Assembly: GCA_964421355.1 (NCBI GenBank)
Contig: CAYQWX010000028.1
Location: 1-23,537, forward strand
DNA from: JALTDM01 sp964421355
GTDB lineage: Bacteria; Bacteroidota; Bacteroidia; Bacteroidales; JALTDM01
Reading direction: 5' to 3'
DNA length: 23,537 bases
The position numbers and the translations under genes are program-made. Position 1 is the stretch's first letter, and every line of letters starts with the position of its first letter. Positions 6,697 to 15,567 of this stretch are shown here, piece after piece. Under the pieces are notes generated by a model. The model worked only from the letters and a program-made list of their open reading frames with translations, ran no database searches and had not been told where the DNA came from.

Positions 6697-8487
6697 TTAT
6701 TCACTGGAAAATAAACTTATAAGCTTCTGATAAGATGTTAACACATTTGCTCTGGATAAAAATCCTAGATATTTGCCTTTTTCCACTACTGGCAAATTAT
6801 AATGTCCAGTTTTAGTAAACTTACTTAATACTTCTTCCATATCATCTTTGGTTACATCTACTATTTCGTGATCCTTGAGCAAATACATTACATCTTTTAC
6901 ATGTATCTTATCATAATATTCTGGATTAAACATTAATTTTCGGATATCGTCTAATAGAACAAGTCCTTCCAAATTACCATTATCATCAACAACAGGAAAG
7001 AGATTTCTGGAAGATACTTCTATTTTTTTTATCAAATCTCGTAAAGTTTCTTCTTTTTTCACTGTTGTAAAATTCGTTTCCAACAATTTGTCTATTTCCA
7101 ACATCCTCAACACGGATTTGTCTTTATCGTGTGTAATTAGTCCACCTCTACTTGCCAATTGATATGTGTATATAGAGTATTTATTAAATAGTCGTACTAT
7201 AAAGAAAGATATAACACTTACTAACATAAGTGGCATAAACATACTATAGCTGCTTGTTATTTCCGCTATAAGAAACATACCAGTAAGAGGACCATGTAAT
7301 ACCCCGGAAATCATGCCTGCCATTCCTGCCAACGCAAATATTGTAAGTGATAAATGTGTGCCCAAATAATGGTTTGATAACAACGCAAATAATAATCCGA
7401 TATGCGAACCAATAAACAAAGTAGGAGCAAATACTCCACCTACTCCACCGGCAGCAAAAGTTAAAGTCATTGCTACCACCTTTAATAGTACTAAAAATAA
7501 AAATACTAAAAATATTACTCTAAAATCATTGTGTAGAGAATAATAAAAAGTTTTTTCAAAAACATGCATAAAATCTCCATTTAGTGCAGCATTCATAGAT
7601 TCATATCCTTCACCATATAATGCAGGGAATAATAAAATCAAAACTCCTAACCCAATGGCACCTATACTGTAACGCCAATACCATTTATTTATATTACCAA
7701 AAACTTTGTTTATAAAAACATATACTTTGTAATAATATAAACTAAATATTGCAGTAATAATACTTAATATAAAGAAATAAGGCAATAATTTATATTGTAA
7801 TTGAAAATGAATTGTTACTGGATATAGCACATCTTTGCCTAAAAAGAAATAAGAAGTAAGAACTCCTGTAACGCTTGATAATAATAATGTCATCAAAAAA
7901 GTAAGATTCATATCAAGCATCATTATTTCCAATACAAAAATTATTCCTGTAATGGGTGCCTTGAATATGGCAGCAAGAGATGCAGCACTTGCCGCACCAA
8001 CAAGCATTACAGTATCCTTGTAAGTTAATCCCAAAACTCTTGCCACATTGGAGCCGATACTTGCTCCTGTAGCTATAGTAGGACCTTCCAATCCGACAGA
8101 ACCACCAAATCCAACTGTAAAAGAGCTTGTTATTATTGAAGAAAACATATTGTGTGGTTTCATAAAACCAGCTTTCTTAGATATTGCATAAAGCACCATG
8201 GGAATACCATCATTCTCCACATTTTTGCGTAAAATATATTTCATAAAAACTATGGCAAGAAAAATACCTATACCCGGATATATAATATATAGATAATTGC
8301 CATAATCCAGTGCAAAACCACTTGTAAATAAGTGTCTGATAAAATGTACTGTATTCTTTATTGTAGCAGCAACAAGTCCACCTGCTACACCTATAACAAT
8401 ACTTAATAAAAATAAAAAATGTTGATTACTAATGTGTTTTATCCTCCACACATGAAACTTTTTAAGTTCCGATTTTATCCTTCCCAT
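6697..8487 (-). CDS. CLC family chloride transporter/channel with C-terminal CBS pair
   Basis: Inner-membrane protein of 596 residues: a CLC core of about 440 residues followed by two CBS domains (about 460-590), which in other CLCs bind nucleotides and regulate gating. CLC signatures are clear: GLEGP (132-136), where Glu134 matches the external gating Glu148 of E. coli ClC-ec1, and GGVGGVFAPTLFIGSHIG (347-364). Two usual residues differ. The GSGIP motif reads NDGIP (92-96), so the central Ser is Asp93, and the internal proton-glutamate position (Glu203 in ClC-ec1) appears to be Ile188 in FVLEIMM. Both suggest altered ion selectivity or loss of tight proton coupling. It begins 13 bp after parC and is probably co-transcribed with it. 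Confidence 0.92.
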   Translation of the reverse strand: MGRIKSELKKFHVWRIKHISNQHFLFLLSIVIGVAGGLVAATIKNTVHFIRHLFTSGFALDYGNYLYIIYPGIGIFLAIVFMKYILRKNVENDGIPMVLYAISKKAGFMKPHNMFSSIITSSFTVGFGGSVGLEGPTIATGASIGSNVARVLGLTYKDTVMLVGAASAASLAAIFKAPITGIIFVLEIMMLDMNLTFLMTLLLSSVTGVLTSYFFLGKDVLYPVTIHFQLQYKLLPYFFILSIITAIFSLYYYKVYVFINKVFGNINKWYWRYSIGAIGLGVLILLFPALYGEGYESMNAALNGDFMHVFEKTFYYSLHNDFRVIFLVFLFLVLLKVVAMTLTFAAGGVGGVFAPTLFIGSHIGLLFALLSNHYLGTHLSLTIFALAGMAGMISGVLHGPLTGMFLIAEITSSYSMFMPLMLVSVISFFIVRLFNKYSIYTYQLASRGGLITHDKDKSVLRMLEIDKLLETNFTTVKKEETLRDLIKKIEVSSRNLFPVVDDNGNLEGLVLLDDIRKLMFNPEYYDKIHVKDVMYLLKDHEIVDVTKDDMEEVLSKFTKTGHYNLPVVEKGKYLGFLSRANVLTSYQKLISLFSSE

Positions 8488-8500
8488 TTTTTAATATTTT

Positions 8501-11068
8501 TTAGAATAATTTAATGTTATTTATATCTTCACCTTCATTATCGTTATTATTGCCTTCCTCTTCTTCAACAATTGGCACTTCATATTCTAAAGCCACCACT
8601 TTTTTATCAGTTAGTCTTTTACCTTTTGCACCAACACCTTTTACCGAAATAAATTCTTCAGCAGATAGTTCTTGGTCAGATATGTCTCCTTTTTTATTTT
8701 GGGTTTTCAATTTTATGATAAAATTTCCTACTGGTAAAAACTCATATATTTGATTTCCTTCATCAACAAAAAATCCATTTTTTTCTTTTTCCTTAATATT
8801 AAAACGTTTCAAATAATAATATTCAGTTTCTTTATCTATATAAATTAGGGAATAAACTTTTTGTGGGTCATATTTTTCAATTAAAATCATATCTTCGTCA
8901 AAATGATTATCTAAAGAATATGTATAACGCTTAAATTCTCCATTTTTATAAAAAACAATTATTGTATCATCATCAAAAAATTCTCCAAGATAAATACCTT
9001 TTTCTTTATTATTTATACGATTTACTTCTTCGTCATACCATATACGCACACCGCCAAGAGTAGATTTACCTTTTTCTTTTAATGTAACTTTGTGTATTTC
9101 GTTTTTGGTAACTATATTGCCTTGAGAATTGCGATTTTTGATGGCAAGTTGTGAAAAATCATAATCAAATACAAGTTTTTTTATTCTCGGACGCGGTTTT
9201 AGATACACAGATACTATTTCGGCTTCTCCATTAGGATTTACACTAAAATACAATACTTTTGAGCCCTTAGTCCCCTTAGTCAAATTATACATCCTATCCC
9301 TAATAATACTGTTTACCATAAACCTTTTTGCATAGTTGGGAGATATTCTACCATCACGGTAGATTACATTATATACTGTGCGTTTATCATACTTATTAAA
9401 TAGTCCTATGTAAATTATGTTTTTACCTGCAAAAGCTTTATCCGTAACTTTTGTAACAAAATATGTCCCATCTTGTAAAAACACTATTACATCATCTATA
9501 TCCGAACAATCACATACATATTCATCTTTTTTCAAAGATGTTCCAAAATACCCTTCTTTTCTGTTTACATACAATTTCAAATTTCTTACCACTACTCTAC
9601 TTTGTTCTATTTCTTCAAAGCTTTTAAGTTCTGTTCTTCTTTCTTTGCCTTTTCCGTATTTTTCTTTTATTTGTTTAAAATAATTTATTGCATATTCGGT
9701 AAGATGTTCCAAATTGTATTTTATTTCGGCTATTTGTGCTTCTATTCGCTCTATGTTTTTATAAAAGTTTTCTATATCATAACGGGATATACGTCTAATT
9801 TTTATTTCGGTAAGTCTAACTAAATCATCTTGAGTAATTTTCCGCTTAAATATTGATTTATAAGGTTCCAGTCCTTTTAGTATTTCACTAAAAATTTGCT
9901 CTTCAACCGTTATTTCCTCTATTTTTCTATATATTCTATTTTCCACAAATATTCGTTCAAGATTGGCAAAATGCCATGCTGCTTCCAGTTCGTCAAGTTT
10001 GATTTCAAATTCTCGACGTAAAATATCTTTGGTATTATCAACCGATATTTTTAGCAATTCGGTTACAGGCAAAAATTGCGGTTTCCCATCATAAATCACA
10101 GTTGAATTAGGATACAAAGACACTTCACAATCAGTAAAGGCATATAAAGCATCTATAGTAGCATCGGCATTTACTCCACTTGCCAAATGAATAATTATTT
10201 CAACATTTTCTGCAGTATTGTCATCTATTTTTTTTATTTTTATTTTGCCTTTATCATTTGCTTTTATTATAGAGTCTATTATTTTGTCTGTAGTGGTAGA
10301 GTATGGTATTTCTGTAATTACCAATGTTTTGGCATTTTCTTTTTTAATCTTTGCTCTAACTTTTATCACTCCTCCTCTTAATCCGTTATTATAACGAGAT
10401 ATATCTGCTAAACCTCCTGTCAAAAAATCTGGATAAAGTTCAAAGTCCTCTCCCTTTAAGTATGCAATAGCAGCATCTATCACTTCATTAAAATTGTGAG
10501 GTAATATTTTAGACGCCAACCCCACAGCAATACCTTCCACTCCAATTACTAATAGCAATGGGAATTTTACAGGTAATGTAACAGGTTCCAAATTTCTACC
10601 ATCGTAAGAATTTACCCACTCTGTAACTTTTGGACTATATAATACCTCCAAAGCAAACTTTGACAGTCTGGCTTCTATATAACGAGGAGCAGCAGCAGGG
10701 TCACCAGTTACCACATTTCCCCAGTTACCCTGTGTATCTATTAATAATTCTTTTTGACCAAGTTGAACAAGAGCATCACCTATTGCTGCATCACCATGAG
10801 GGTGATATTGCATTGTTTGTCCTATAATATTTGCAACTTTGGTATATCTACCATCGTGCATACGATACATTGCATGCAATATCCTTCTCTGCACAGGTTT
10901 TAATCCATCAAGAGCATTAGGTATTGCCCTTTCCAATATTACATAGGAAGCATAATCTAAAAACCATTCTCTAAAATATGTAGAAAGTTTTATAATTTTA
11001 GAGTGTTTATGTTTATCCTTATTGTTCTGATTATTAGTAGTTTTATCTTGAGAAAAGTCCTCACTCAT
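8501..11068 (-). CDS. parC: DNA topoisomerase IV subunit A (GyrA/ParC family)
   Basis: Breakage-reunion subunit of a type IIA topoisomerase, 855 residues from the chosen start. The GyrA-type core is plain: ALDGLKPVQRRIL (about 52-64), then QYHPHGDAAIGDALVQLGQ, and the catalytic Tyr130 in AAAPRYIEARLS. A tower and long coiled-coil region follow (about 340-470). The C-terminal section is the degenerate beta-propeller of Bacteroidota topoisomerase IV, without the QRRGGRG GyrA box, and ends in an acidic tail (EEEEGNNNDNEGED). With ParE it decatenates and relaxes DNA. A longer frame opens with GTG at 11089, but that codon lies inside a TACCTTTG promoter box (11089-11096), so the ATG at 11066-11068 is used. 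parE lies about 9 kb away on the other strand. The acidic tail could be mistaken for low complexity; the family call is firm. Confidence 0.93.
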   Translation of the reverse strand: MSEDFSQDKTTNNQNNKDKHKHSKIIKLSTYFREWFLDYASYVILERAIPNALDGLKPVQRRILHAMYRMHDGRYTKVANIIGQTMQYHPHGDAAIGDALVQLGQKELLIDTQGNWGNVVTGDPAAAPRYIEARLSKFALEVLYSPKVTEWVNSYDGRNLEPVTLPVKFPLLLVIGVEGIAVGLASKILPHNFNEVIDAAIAYLKGEDFELYPDFLTGGLADISRYNNGLRGGVIKVRAKIKKENAKTLVITEIPYSTTTDKIIDSIIKANDKGKIKIKKIDDNTAENVEIIIHLASGVNADATIDALYAFTDCEVSLYPNSTVIYDGKPQFLPVTELLKISVDNTKDILRREFEIKLDELEAAWHFANLERIFVENRIYRKIEEITVEEQIFSEILKGLEPYKSIFKRKITQDDLVRLTEIKIRRISRYDIENFYKNIERIEAQIAEIKYNLEHLTEYAINYFKQIKEKYGKGKERRTELKSFEEIEQSRVVVRNLKLYVNRKEGYFGTSLKKDEYVCDCSDIDDVIVFLQDGTYFVTKVTDKAFAGKNIIYIGLFNKYDKRTVYNVIYRDGRISPNYAKRFMVNSIIRDRMYNLTKGTKGSKVLYFSVNPNGEAEIVSVYLKPRPRIKKLVFDYDFSQLAIKNRNSQGNIVTKNEIHKVTLKEKGKSTLGGVRIWYDEEVNRINNKEKGIYLGEFFDDDTIIVFYKNGEFKRYTYSLDNHFDEDMILIEKYDPQKVYSLIYIDKETEYYYLKRFNIKEKEKNGFFVDEGNQIYEFLPVGNFIIKLKTQNKKGDISDQELSAEEFISVKGVGAKGKRLTDKKVVALEYEVPIVEEEEGNNNDNEGEDINNIKLF

Positions 11069-11088
11069 ATCTATTTGATTTCGGAGCA

Positions 11089-11096
11089 CAAAGGTA
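11089..11096 (-). promoter_or_regulatory. Bacteroidota -7 box (TACCTTTG) for parC
   Basis: Perfect TAnnTTTG match on the minus strand, 20 bp before the ATG at 11068. It overlaps the GTG that would give a longer ParC, which argues against that start. No -33 TTTG at normal spacing. Confidence 0.55.
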
Positions 11097-11168
11097 TAAT
11101 TCTTTTTTTACCATTTGCATAAGTCAAAGAATATTATTCTTACATTTTATTATCTAAATATTTAATGA

Positions 11169-11176
11169 TACCTTTG
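11169..11176 (+). promoter_or_regulatory. Bacteroidota -7 box (TACCTTTG) for rseP
   Basis: Perfect TAnnTTTG match on the plus strand, 27 bp before the ATG at 11204. It lies just downstream of the ATG at 11165, so a transcript from it could not use that earlier start. The -33 region is only T-rich. Confidence 0.5.
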
Positions 11177-11203
11177 TGGCTTGCAAAAAATATTTTAATT
11201 ATT

Positions 11204-12532
11204 ATGGGACCTATCGGCATAAAGATTTTACAGTTTTTTTTAAGTTTATCAATATTGGTAATTCTTCATGAATTAGGACATTTCACTTTTGCAAAAATTT
11301 TTAAAACAAAAGTAGAAAAATTTTATATGTTCTTCAATCCTTGGTTTTCCTTATTCAAATTTAAATGGGGTGAAACAGAATACGGAATAGGCTGGCTTCC
11401 TCTTGGAGGTTATGTAAAAATATCCGGAATGATAGATGAATCAATGGATAAAGAACAAATGAAAAAACCTCCACAACCTTGGGAGTTTAGAGCGAAACCT
11501 GCTTGGCAACGTTTATTTATACTTTTAGGAGGAATAATAGTAAATATTTTACTTGCTTTTGTTATATATATCGGTATTCTATTTGCTTGGGGAACAGACT
11601 ATTTACCCGCTGAAAATGTAAAATACGGAATAATGACCGATAGTACAGGTATGGCTATTGGGCTACAAAATGGAGACAAGATATTAAAAATTGGAAATGA
11701 AGAAATAAAAGATTTTAATAAAATTCCGGTAAAAATATTACTGAATGCACCAATTACCCTTACAGTAAAAAGAAATGATAAGATAATAGAAATCCCAATC
11801 AAAAAATCAGATATTGCTAAACTTATTCATAATCCATATTTTATTGCACCGCGAATACCATTTGTGGTAGCACAAGTGCCTGATACTTCTGCTGCGGCAA
11901 AAGCAGGACTTAAATCGGGAGATAAAATAATAGCAATAAATGGCAAACAGGCAATGTTTATAGATCAAGTAAAAGAGATACTGCAACAAAATAAAGGAAA
12001 AACAATACAAGCTACAATTGTTAGAAATAATGATACACTAACTGTTCCTTTACAAGTAAGTAAACAAGGAATGATAGGTGTTTTATTGGATATGGATTTA
12101 ACTAAATATTTTAAATTCAAGCATATTGATTATTCATTATTAGAAGCAATACCTGCCGGAATAAATAAAACAATAGATGTAACAAAAAGCTATTTGAAAC
12201 AATTTAAACTTATCTTTTCTCCGGAAACCAAAGCTTACAAATCTGTAGGAGGATTTATATCCATAGGAAAGATATTCCCGGGAGTATGGGACTGGCATTC
12301 ATTTTGGAACATTACGGCATTTTTGTCAATAATGTTAGCAGTGCTTAACTTACTGCCAATACCTGGACTTGACGGAGGACATGTAATGTTTACATTATAT
12401 GAAATGATAACCGGCAAAAAGCCAAGTGATAAGTTTTTGGAAAGAGCACAAATGGCAGGTCTTATCATACTTCTATTATTAGTAGTTTACGCTAATGGTA
12501 ATGATATTGTAAAACTTTTTAGTGGAAAATGA
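11204..12532 (+). CDS. rseP: RseP-type site-2 zinc metalloprotease
   Basis: Intramembrane metalloprotease of 442 residues from the chosen start. The zinc motif HELGH (22-26) sits in the first membrane helix, and the third ligand region is LLPIPGLDGGH (about 383-393), with its Asp in LDGG. Between them are the FRAKPAWQRLFILLGG segment and a membrane helix (about 95-125). Two PDZ-like domains follow; the second (about 220-287) contains AGLKSGDKIIAINGK. RseP-family enzymes cut anti-sigma factors and remnant signal peptides within the inner membrane. An earlier in-frame ATG at 11165 adds 13 residues, but a TACCTTTG box lies just after it and RseP proteins normally begin shortly before the HExxH helix. 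The stop overlaps the next gene by 4 bp (ATGA). Confidence 0.92.
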   Translation: MGPIGIKILQFFLSLSILVILHELGHFTFAKIFKTKVEKFYMFFNPWFSLFKFKWGETEYGIGWLPLGGYVKISGMIDESMDKEQMKKPPQPWEFRAKPAWQRLFILLGGIIVNILLAFVIYIGILFAWGTDYLPAENVKYGIMTDSTGMAIGLQNGDKILKIGNEEIKDFNKIPVKILLNAPITLTVKRNDKIIEIPIKKSDIAKLIHNPYFIAPRIPFVVAQVPDTSAAAKAGLKSGDKIIAINGKQAMFIDQVKEILQQNKGKTIQATIVRNNDTLTVPLQVSKQGMIGVLLDMDLTKYFKFKHIDYSLLEAIPAGINKTIDVTKSYLKQFKLIFSPETKAYKSVGGFISIGKIFPGVWDWHSFWNITAFLSIMLAVLNLLPIPGLDGGHVMFTLYEMITGKKPSDKFLERAQMAGLIILLLLVVYANGNDIVKLFSGK

Positions 12533-13266
12533 AAAAGATATTTTTTTTAATTTTTATAGCAATAATAGGTCAAGTAGAAAAAACTATTGCACAAAATATA
12601 TTGGTAATTCCGTTTGATGACAGAATGTTTTACAATCAAGCAAGTGCAGATATGCTCAAAGCCTCTAACATGAAATATTCTGCAATGGTAAGCACTTTTA
12701 CAAACGGGCTTATATTGGCAATACAACAAAAAGGTGGGAGAAAAATAATATCTCCGCAAGGAGTAACAACGCAAGGGACACAAGAAGATATTACCCTACT
12801 AATAAGAAGTAGTTTGCATTTTTATTTGGAAGACCTTCCTTATGGACAAAAGAAAAAAAAGAAATTGTTTGGCTGTAAAAAATCCAAATTATCAAATAAG
12901 AATAACTCTCCTAACAAACATCAACAAGGCGAAGTAATATCTTTAATAGGAGATAACACAAACAAATTTATAAATTCAAAAGTAATAGATAGAAAGACGT
13001 TTATAAAAACAGTATCAAAAACTAACGTTGATAAAGTGCTTGTTATAAATGAATTAGACATAAAAGAAGACTTCTCATCACCATACAATAACGGAAATGA
13101 ACATTTGCGTCAAATACAAGTTCATTACACCTTATTCGATAATAAGGGGAAAATAATAACAGGTGGTGTAGCCGTAAAAAATTTCTCTTCTAATGAAAAT
13201 GATGTAAAAACAATTATCAAAAAATATTTTGGAGAAATTGCAGCACAAATTGTGAAGAATCTGTAA
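12529..13266 (+). CDS. Exported protein of unknown function coupled to rseP
   Basis: I do not recognise this 245-residue protein. It has a signal peptide: MKKIFF, a hydrophobic run to about residue 14, and an Ala-Gln end at 21-22. The mature part starts with ILVIPFDDRMFYNQASADM, then a likely helix and GGRKIISP (about 69-76). In the middle (about 106-135) there is a Lys/Asn/Ser-rich low-complexity stretch containing GQKKKKKLFGCKKSK, probably a surface loop. The C-terminal half (about 152-245) alternates strand-like and helical segments. The ATG overlaps the RseP stop (ATGA), so translation is probably coupled, and the hairpin after the stop would end the unit. Location is likely periplasm or outer-membrane inner face. 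A link to RseP's envelope work is inferred from the overlap only. Confidence 0.72.
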   Translation: MKKIFFLIFIAIIGQVEKTIAQNILVIPFDDRMFYNQASADMLKASNMKYSAMVSTFTNGLILAIQQKGGRKIISPQGVTTQGTQEDITLLIRSSLHFYLEDLPYGQKKKKKLFGCKKSKLSNKNNSPNKHQQGEVISLIGDNTNKFINSKVIDRKTFIKTVSKTNVDKVLVINELDIKEDFSSPYNNGNEHLRQIQVHYTLFDNKGKIITGGVAVKNFSSNENDVKTIIKKYFGEIAAQIVKNL

Positions 13267-13275
13267 AAATATAAA

Positions 13276-13305
13276 AAATCGGGAGAGTAAGTTCTCTCCC
13301 GATTT
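13276..13305 (-). terminator. Hairpin terminator between convergent units
   Basis: Perfect 12-bp inverted repeat: AAATCGGGAGAG at 13276-13287 and CTCTCCCGATTT at 13294-13305, with a 6-base loop (TAAGTT). On the minus strand it is followed by a T-rich tract, as in an intrinsic terminator for the beta-barrel operon ending at 13317. On the plus strand it starts 9 bp after the RseP-partner stop but only three T follow, so action there is weaker. Confidence 0.88.
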
Positions 13306-13316
13306 AACAGTATTAC

Positions 13317-14789
13317 TTAAAAACTATACTTCAATGAAATAAATAACTCATCTTTATCTTTTATTTTACTAAAAAGTCCTTCTCCTTTACCGTCAATTAT
13401 TCTGCTTCCAAATTTTATTTCTGCATTATCGGTAGGATAATAAGACAATGTGGGCATCCATACATAAGCATAATTATTACTTATATCATTCCAATCGGAT
13501 ACAGTTACCATAAAATCTGCAGGAGAGATAGCTAATTTATCGTCAAAAAATTTCTTTTCAAGATGAAATACCAAATAATCATTCAAATTGCCTTGCCCCC
13601 TTTCATTTATAAATCCGTGAAGGTATTGCATATTAAGATACAATCCATTGACAAAAGTATAGTCTGTTCCCAATACATATCTAAAATAAGGTTTATTGTC
13701 AAGCACTACACTATCTTTCATTTCGGGGTTTGTTTCAAATTCAAAACCACTCAAAAAAGGAGAAATAGAACTTACCATTGCATTTGGGTCAGGAGCATTT
13801 ACTTCCATTATATATTTCTTGTCAGGCATAAACATTGCCGCTTCTCCCCACACACCAAAATTACCGATAGTTCCGGCAAAGTCAAATCCTATTATATGCA
13901 CTCTCGGATACATCATTATGGTATTTACCGAAAGATATGCCGTATCTAATGTAGAAGCAAGTGAATCAACAGTAATATCTGTTTTTATTGGTAATGGTAA
14001 GCCGTCTCTACCATACATATAACTCAAAGAAAAATCATATCCCCATAAATTTTTTGATATTTTCGCACCATACATAGCATTTTCAGACCATTTATTTACA
14101 GGTAATTGATAATTGTAATAAAGATTATTATACTTAAGATTCATCGTAATTGGTGGAATAATGCCTGTTTTTTCTATTATTTGCATGGTGTCGGGCAAGT
14201 TTGCATCCGTTTCAAAAGCTTGCCACCAATCTCCGTAAGGCAACCTATAAGGCTTAAAATATGGCATAAACACACCTTCTATCTTTAAATCTCCCACATA
14301 ATATCTCATATCTATTGCATCACTCCCCAAATGCCTTCCAAAATCCCATATATCCGACAAATCATAAGGATTTAAATTATCAGTAGGGTTTATTTTATCT
14401 GCCGTTCCCCATGCTATTCTTTGACGACCAAGTGTAATATCCAAATTTTTTATTAAAAAGTCGTATAGCTCCACATTTAATTCTCTTATTTCATCACTAA
14501 ACGGCACGGTTAAGTCTGTTCTATAATAAGGATTTATTAAATCATTGTCAGAAAAATTGAAATACCTAAACCATATATCCCCATTAAATTTTGCAAATCC
14601 ATCTACTTTTTTAGTTAATTTAACATCAAGTCGGTTTTCATTCCACGACCAAGGCAATGTGTCGTTTAGTCTCACCCTATTATTAGAAAGCAATTCGCCT
14701 CCAACCACAAGTTTATTATTATCATCTTGAGCAAATAACACTCCTCCAGCTACAAACATCATAAAAACAGCAACAACTATCCTTTTCAT
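13317..14789 (-). CDS. Outer-membrane beta-barrel protein (DUF1302-like), partner of the RND transporter
   Basis: Protein of 490 residues with a signal peptide (cut after about Ala20 in LFAQDD). It is rich in amphipathic, aromatic beta-strand patterns throughout and ends in LKYSF, the C-terminal Phe typical of outer-membrane barrels. The stretch GRQRIAWGTADKINPTD (121-137) matches the GRQ-x3-WG followed by NP-x-D pattern I associate with DUF1302-type barrels encoded beside MMPL-family transporters. It is last in the TetR-RND-LolA-like-barrel unit, 23 bp after the LolA-like gene, and is followed by a strong terminator. It probably gives the pathway its outer-membrane exit or entry point; the cargo is not visible. 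The barrel call is solid; the family name is less so. Confidence 0.8.
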   Translation of the reverse strand: MKRIVVAVFMMFVAGGVLFAQDDNNKLVVGGELLSNNRVRLNDTLPWSWNENRLDVKLTKKVDGFAKFNGDIWFRYFNFSDNDLINPYYRTDLTVPFSDEIRELNVELYDFLIKNLDITLGRQRIAWGTADKINPTDNLNPYDLSDIWDFGRHLGSDAIDMRYYVGDLKIEGVFMPYFKPYRLPYGDWWQAFETDANLPDTMQIIEKTGIIPPITMNLKYNNLYYNYQLPVNKWSENAMYGAKISKNLWGYDFSLSYMYGRDGLPLPIKTDITVDSLASTLDTAYLSVNTIMMYPRVHIIGFDFAGTIGNFGVWGEAAMFMPDKKYIMEVNAPDPNAMVSSISPFLSGFEFETNPEMKDSVVLDNKPYFRYVLGTDYTFVNGLYLNMQYLHGFINERGQGNLNDYLVFHLEKKFFDDKLAISPADFMVTVSDWNDISNNYAYVWMPTLSYYPTDNAEIKFGSRIIDGKGEGLFSKIKDKDELFISLKYSF

Positions 14790-14812
14790 TTTCCATTATT
14801 TTTTTATAAAAA

Positions 14813-15538
14813 CTATTGAACAAGTTTTCTTACAGAAAAATCATCTTTTGTAAAACCATTGTCAAATGACACATTTTCAAAAATCATTTCTGTTTTTGTT
14901 TTTTTGGAAATAGTTTCCATAAGTATATCGGTAGATATCCAATATTTTCCTTTCTTTTCTATCTTTTTATTTGTCAAATGCTTGGATAATCTTCCTTTTT
15001 TGTCAAAATATTTAACTTCTTTTGGATAATAATTACTTTTATTGATTGTTATAATCAACTTGGAATAAGCACTGTTTTTATCTTTTGGTTTGGCTTCCAA
15101 CACATAAAATTTTCCATTATCTTTTACGGAAGTAGGATTATATTTTTCAGAATAAGGTTTTGATTCCAAATCTTCATAGGCAAAATCGGTTCCCGCAAAA
15201 TTTTGTGTTTTTACATGCCCTGCAACTCTCCTTTCCTTTTTGAATGCAGGAAGATACACATACATCACATCGTTTGGCAAAGACAAAAAAGCAATTCCTC
15301 TTTGGGAAGCCGGTTCTGTAAATCGTATCAACCTGTAATTAGTTCCCATTTGTTTACTTTTTGCTTTCCTGATTTTTTGTTTTCCGTTTTTGTCAAAAAT
15401 AATAATCTTTAAATCCACTTTTTGGTCTTTTGCAGCAAAAAGCACATCATCCATTTTCTTTAACACTTCTGTGGCATTTTGGGCATATACACTCATGCCT
15501 GCAATCATTACCACCAACATTAAAATTACTTTTTTCAT
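14813..15538 (-). CDS. LolA-like periplasmic outer-membrane lipoprotein-sorting family protein
   Basis: Protein of 241 residues with a cleavable signal peptide (MKKVILMLVVMIAGMSVYA, then Gln20). The mature part shows features of the LolA-like family annotated as outer membrane lipoprotein-sorting protein: MDDVL near the start, a beta-rich half-barrel, MGTNYRLIRFTEPASQRGIAFLS (64-86), VMYVYLPAFKKERRVAG (91-107) and the diagnostic GTDFAYEDL (115-123). LolA-fold proteins carry acyl chains through the periplasm in a hydrophobic groove. This branch is usually found next to MMPL/RND transporters and is distinct from the housekeeping LolA that serves LolCDE. It lies 29 bp after the RND gene and 23 bp before the barrel gene. 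A shuttle between the two is inferred from fold and context. Confidence 0.85.
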   Translation of the reverse strand: MKKVILMLVVMIAGMSVYAQNATEVLKKMDDVLFAAKDQKVDLKIIIFDKNGKQKIRKAKSKQMGTNYRLIRFTEPASQRGIAFLSLPNDVMYVYLPAFKKERRVAGHVKTQNFAGTDFAYEDLESKPYSEKYNPTSVKDNGKFYVLEAKPKDKNSAYSKLIITINKSNYYPKEVKYFDKKGRLSKHLTNKKIEKKGKYWISTDILMETISKKTKTEMIFENVSFDNGFTKDDFSVRKLVQ

Positions 15539-15567
15539 AATACTACTTTTTTTAAGTTAAACATTTA

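Noticed and set aside
6687..6698. AAAAAATTTTTT palindrome at the CLC stop codon
   Set aside because: A simple A/T palindrome with no loop and no GC pairs; expected by chance in DNA this AT-rich.
8514..10827. Plus-strand open frames inside parC (for example 8514-8753, 9417-9683, 9602-9823)
   Set aside because: They lie antisense to a full-length, clearly conserved ParC and translate to low-complexity Phe/Tyr/Ser-rich sequence with no recognisable domain.
11110..11149. TTTG at 11115-11118 with TACATTTT at 11142-11149 as an rseP promoter
   Set aside because: The spacing (23 bp) is too long and the -7 element is imperfect; the perfect TACCTTTG at 11169-11176 is a better choice.
13563..14022. 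Plus-strand frames opposite the outer-membrane barrel gene
   Set aside because: They are antisense shadows of a well-supported signal-peptide barrel protein, and no promoter or domain supports them.
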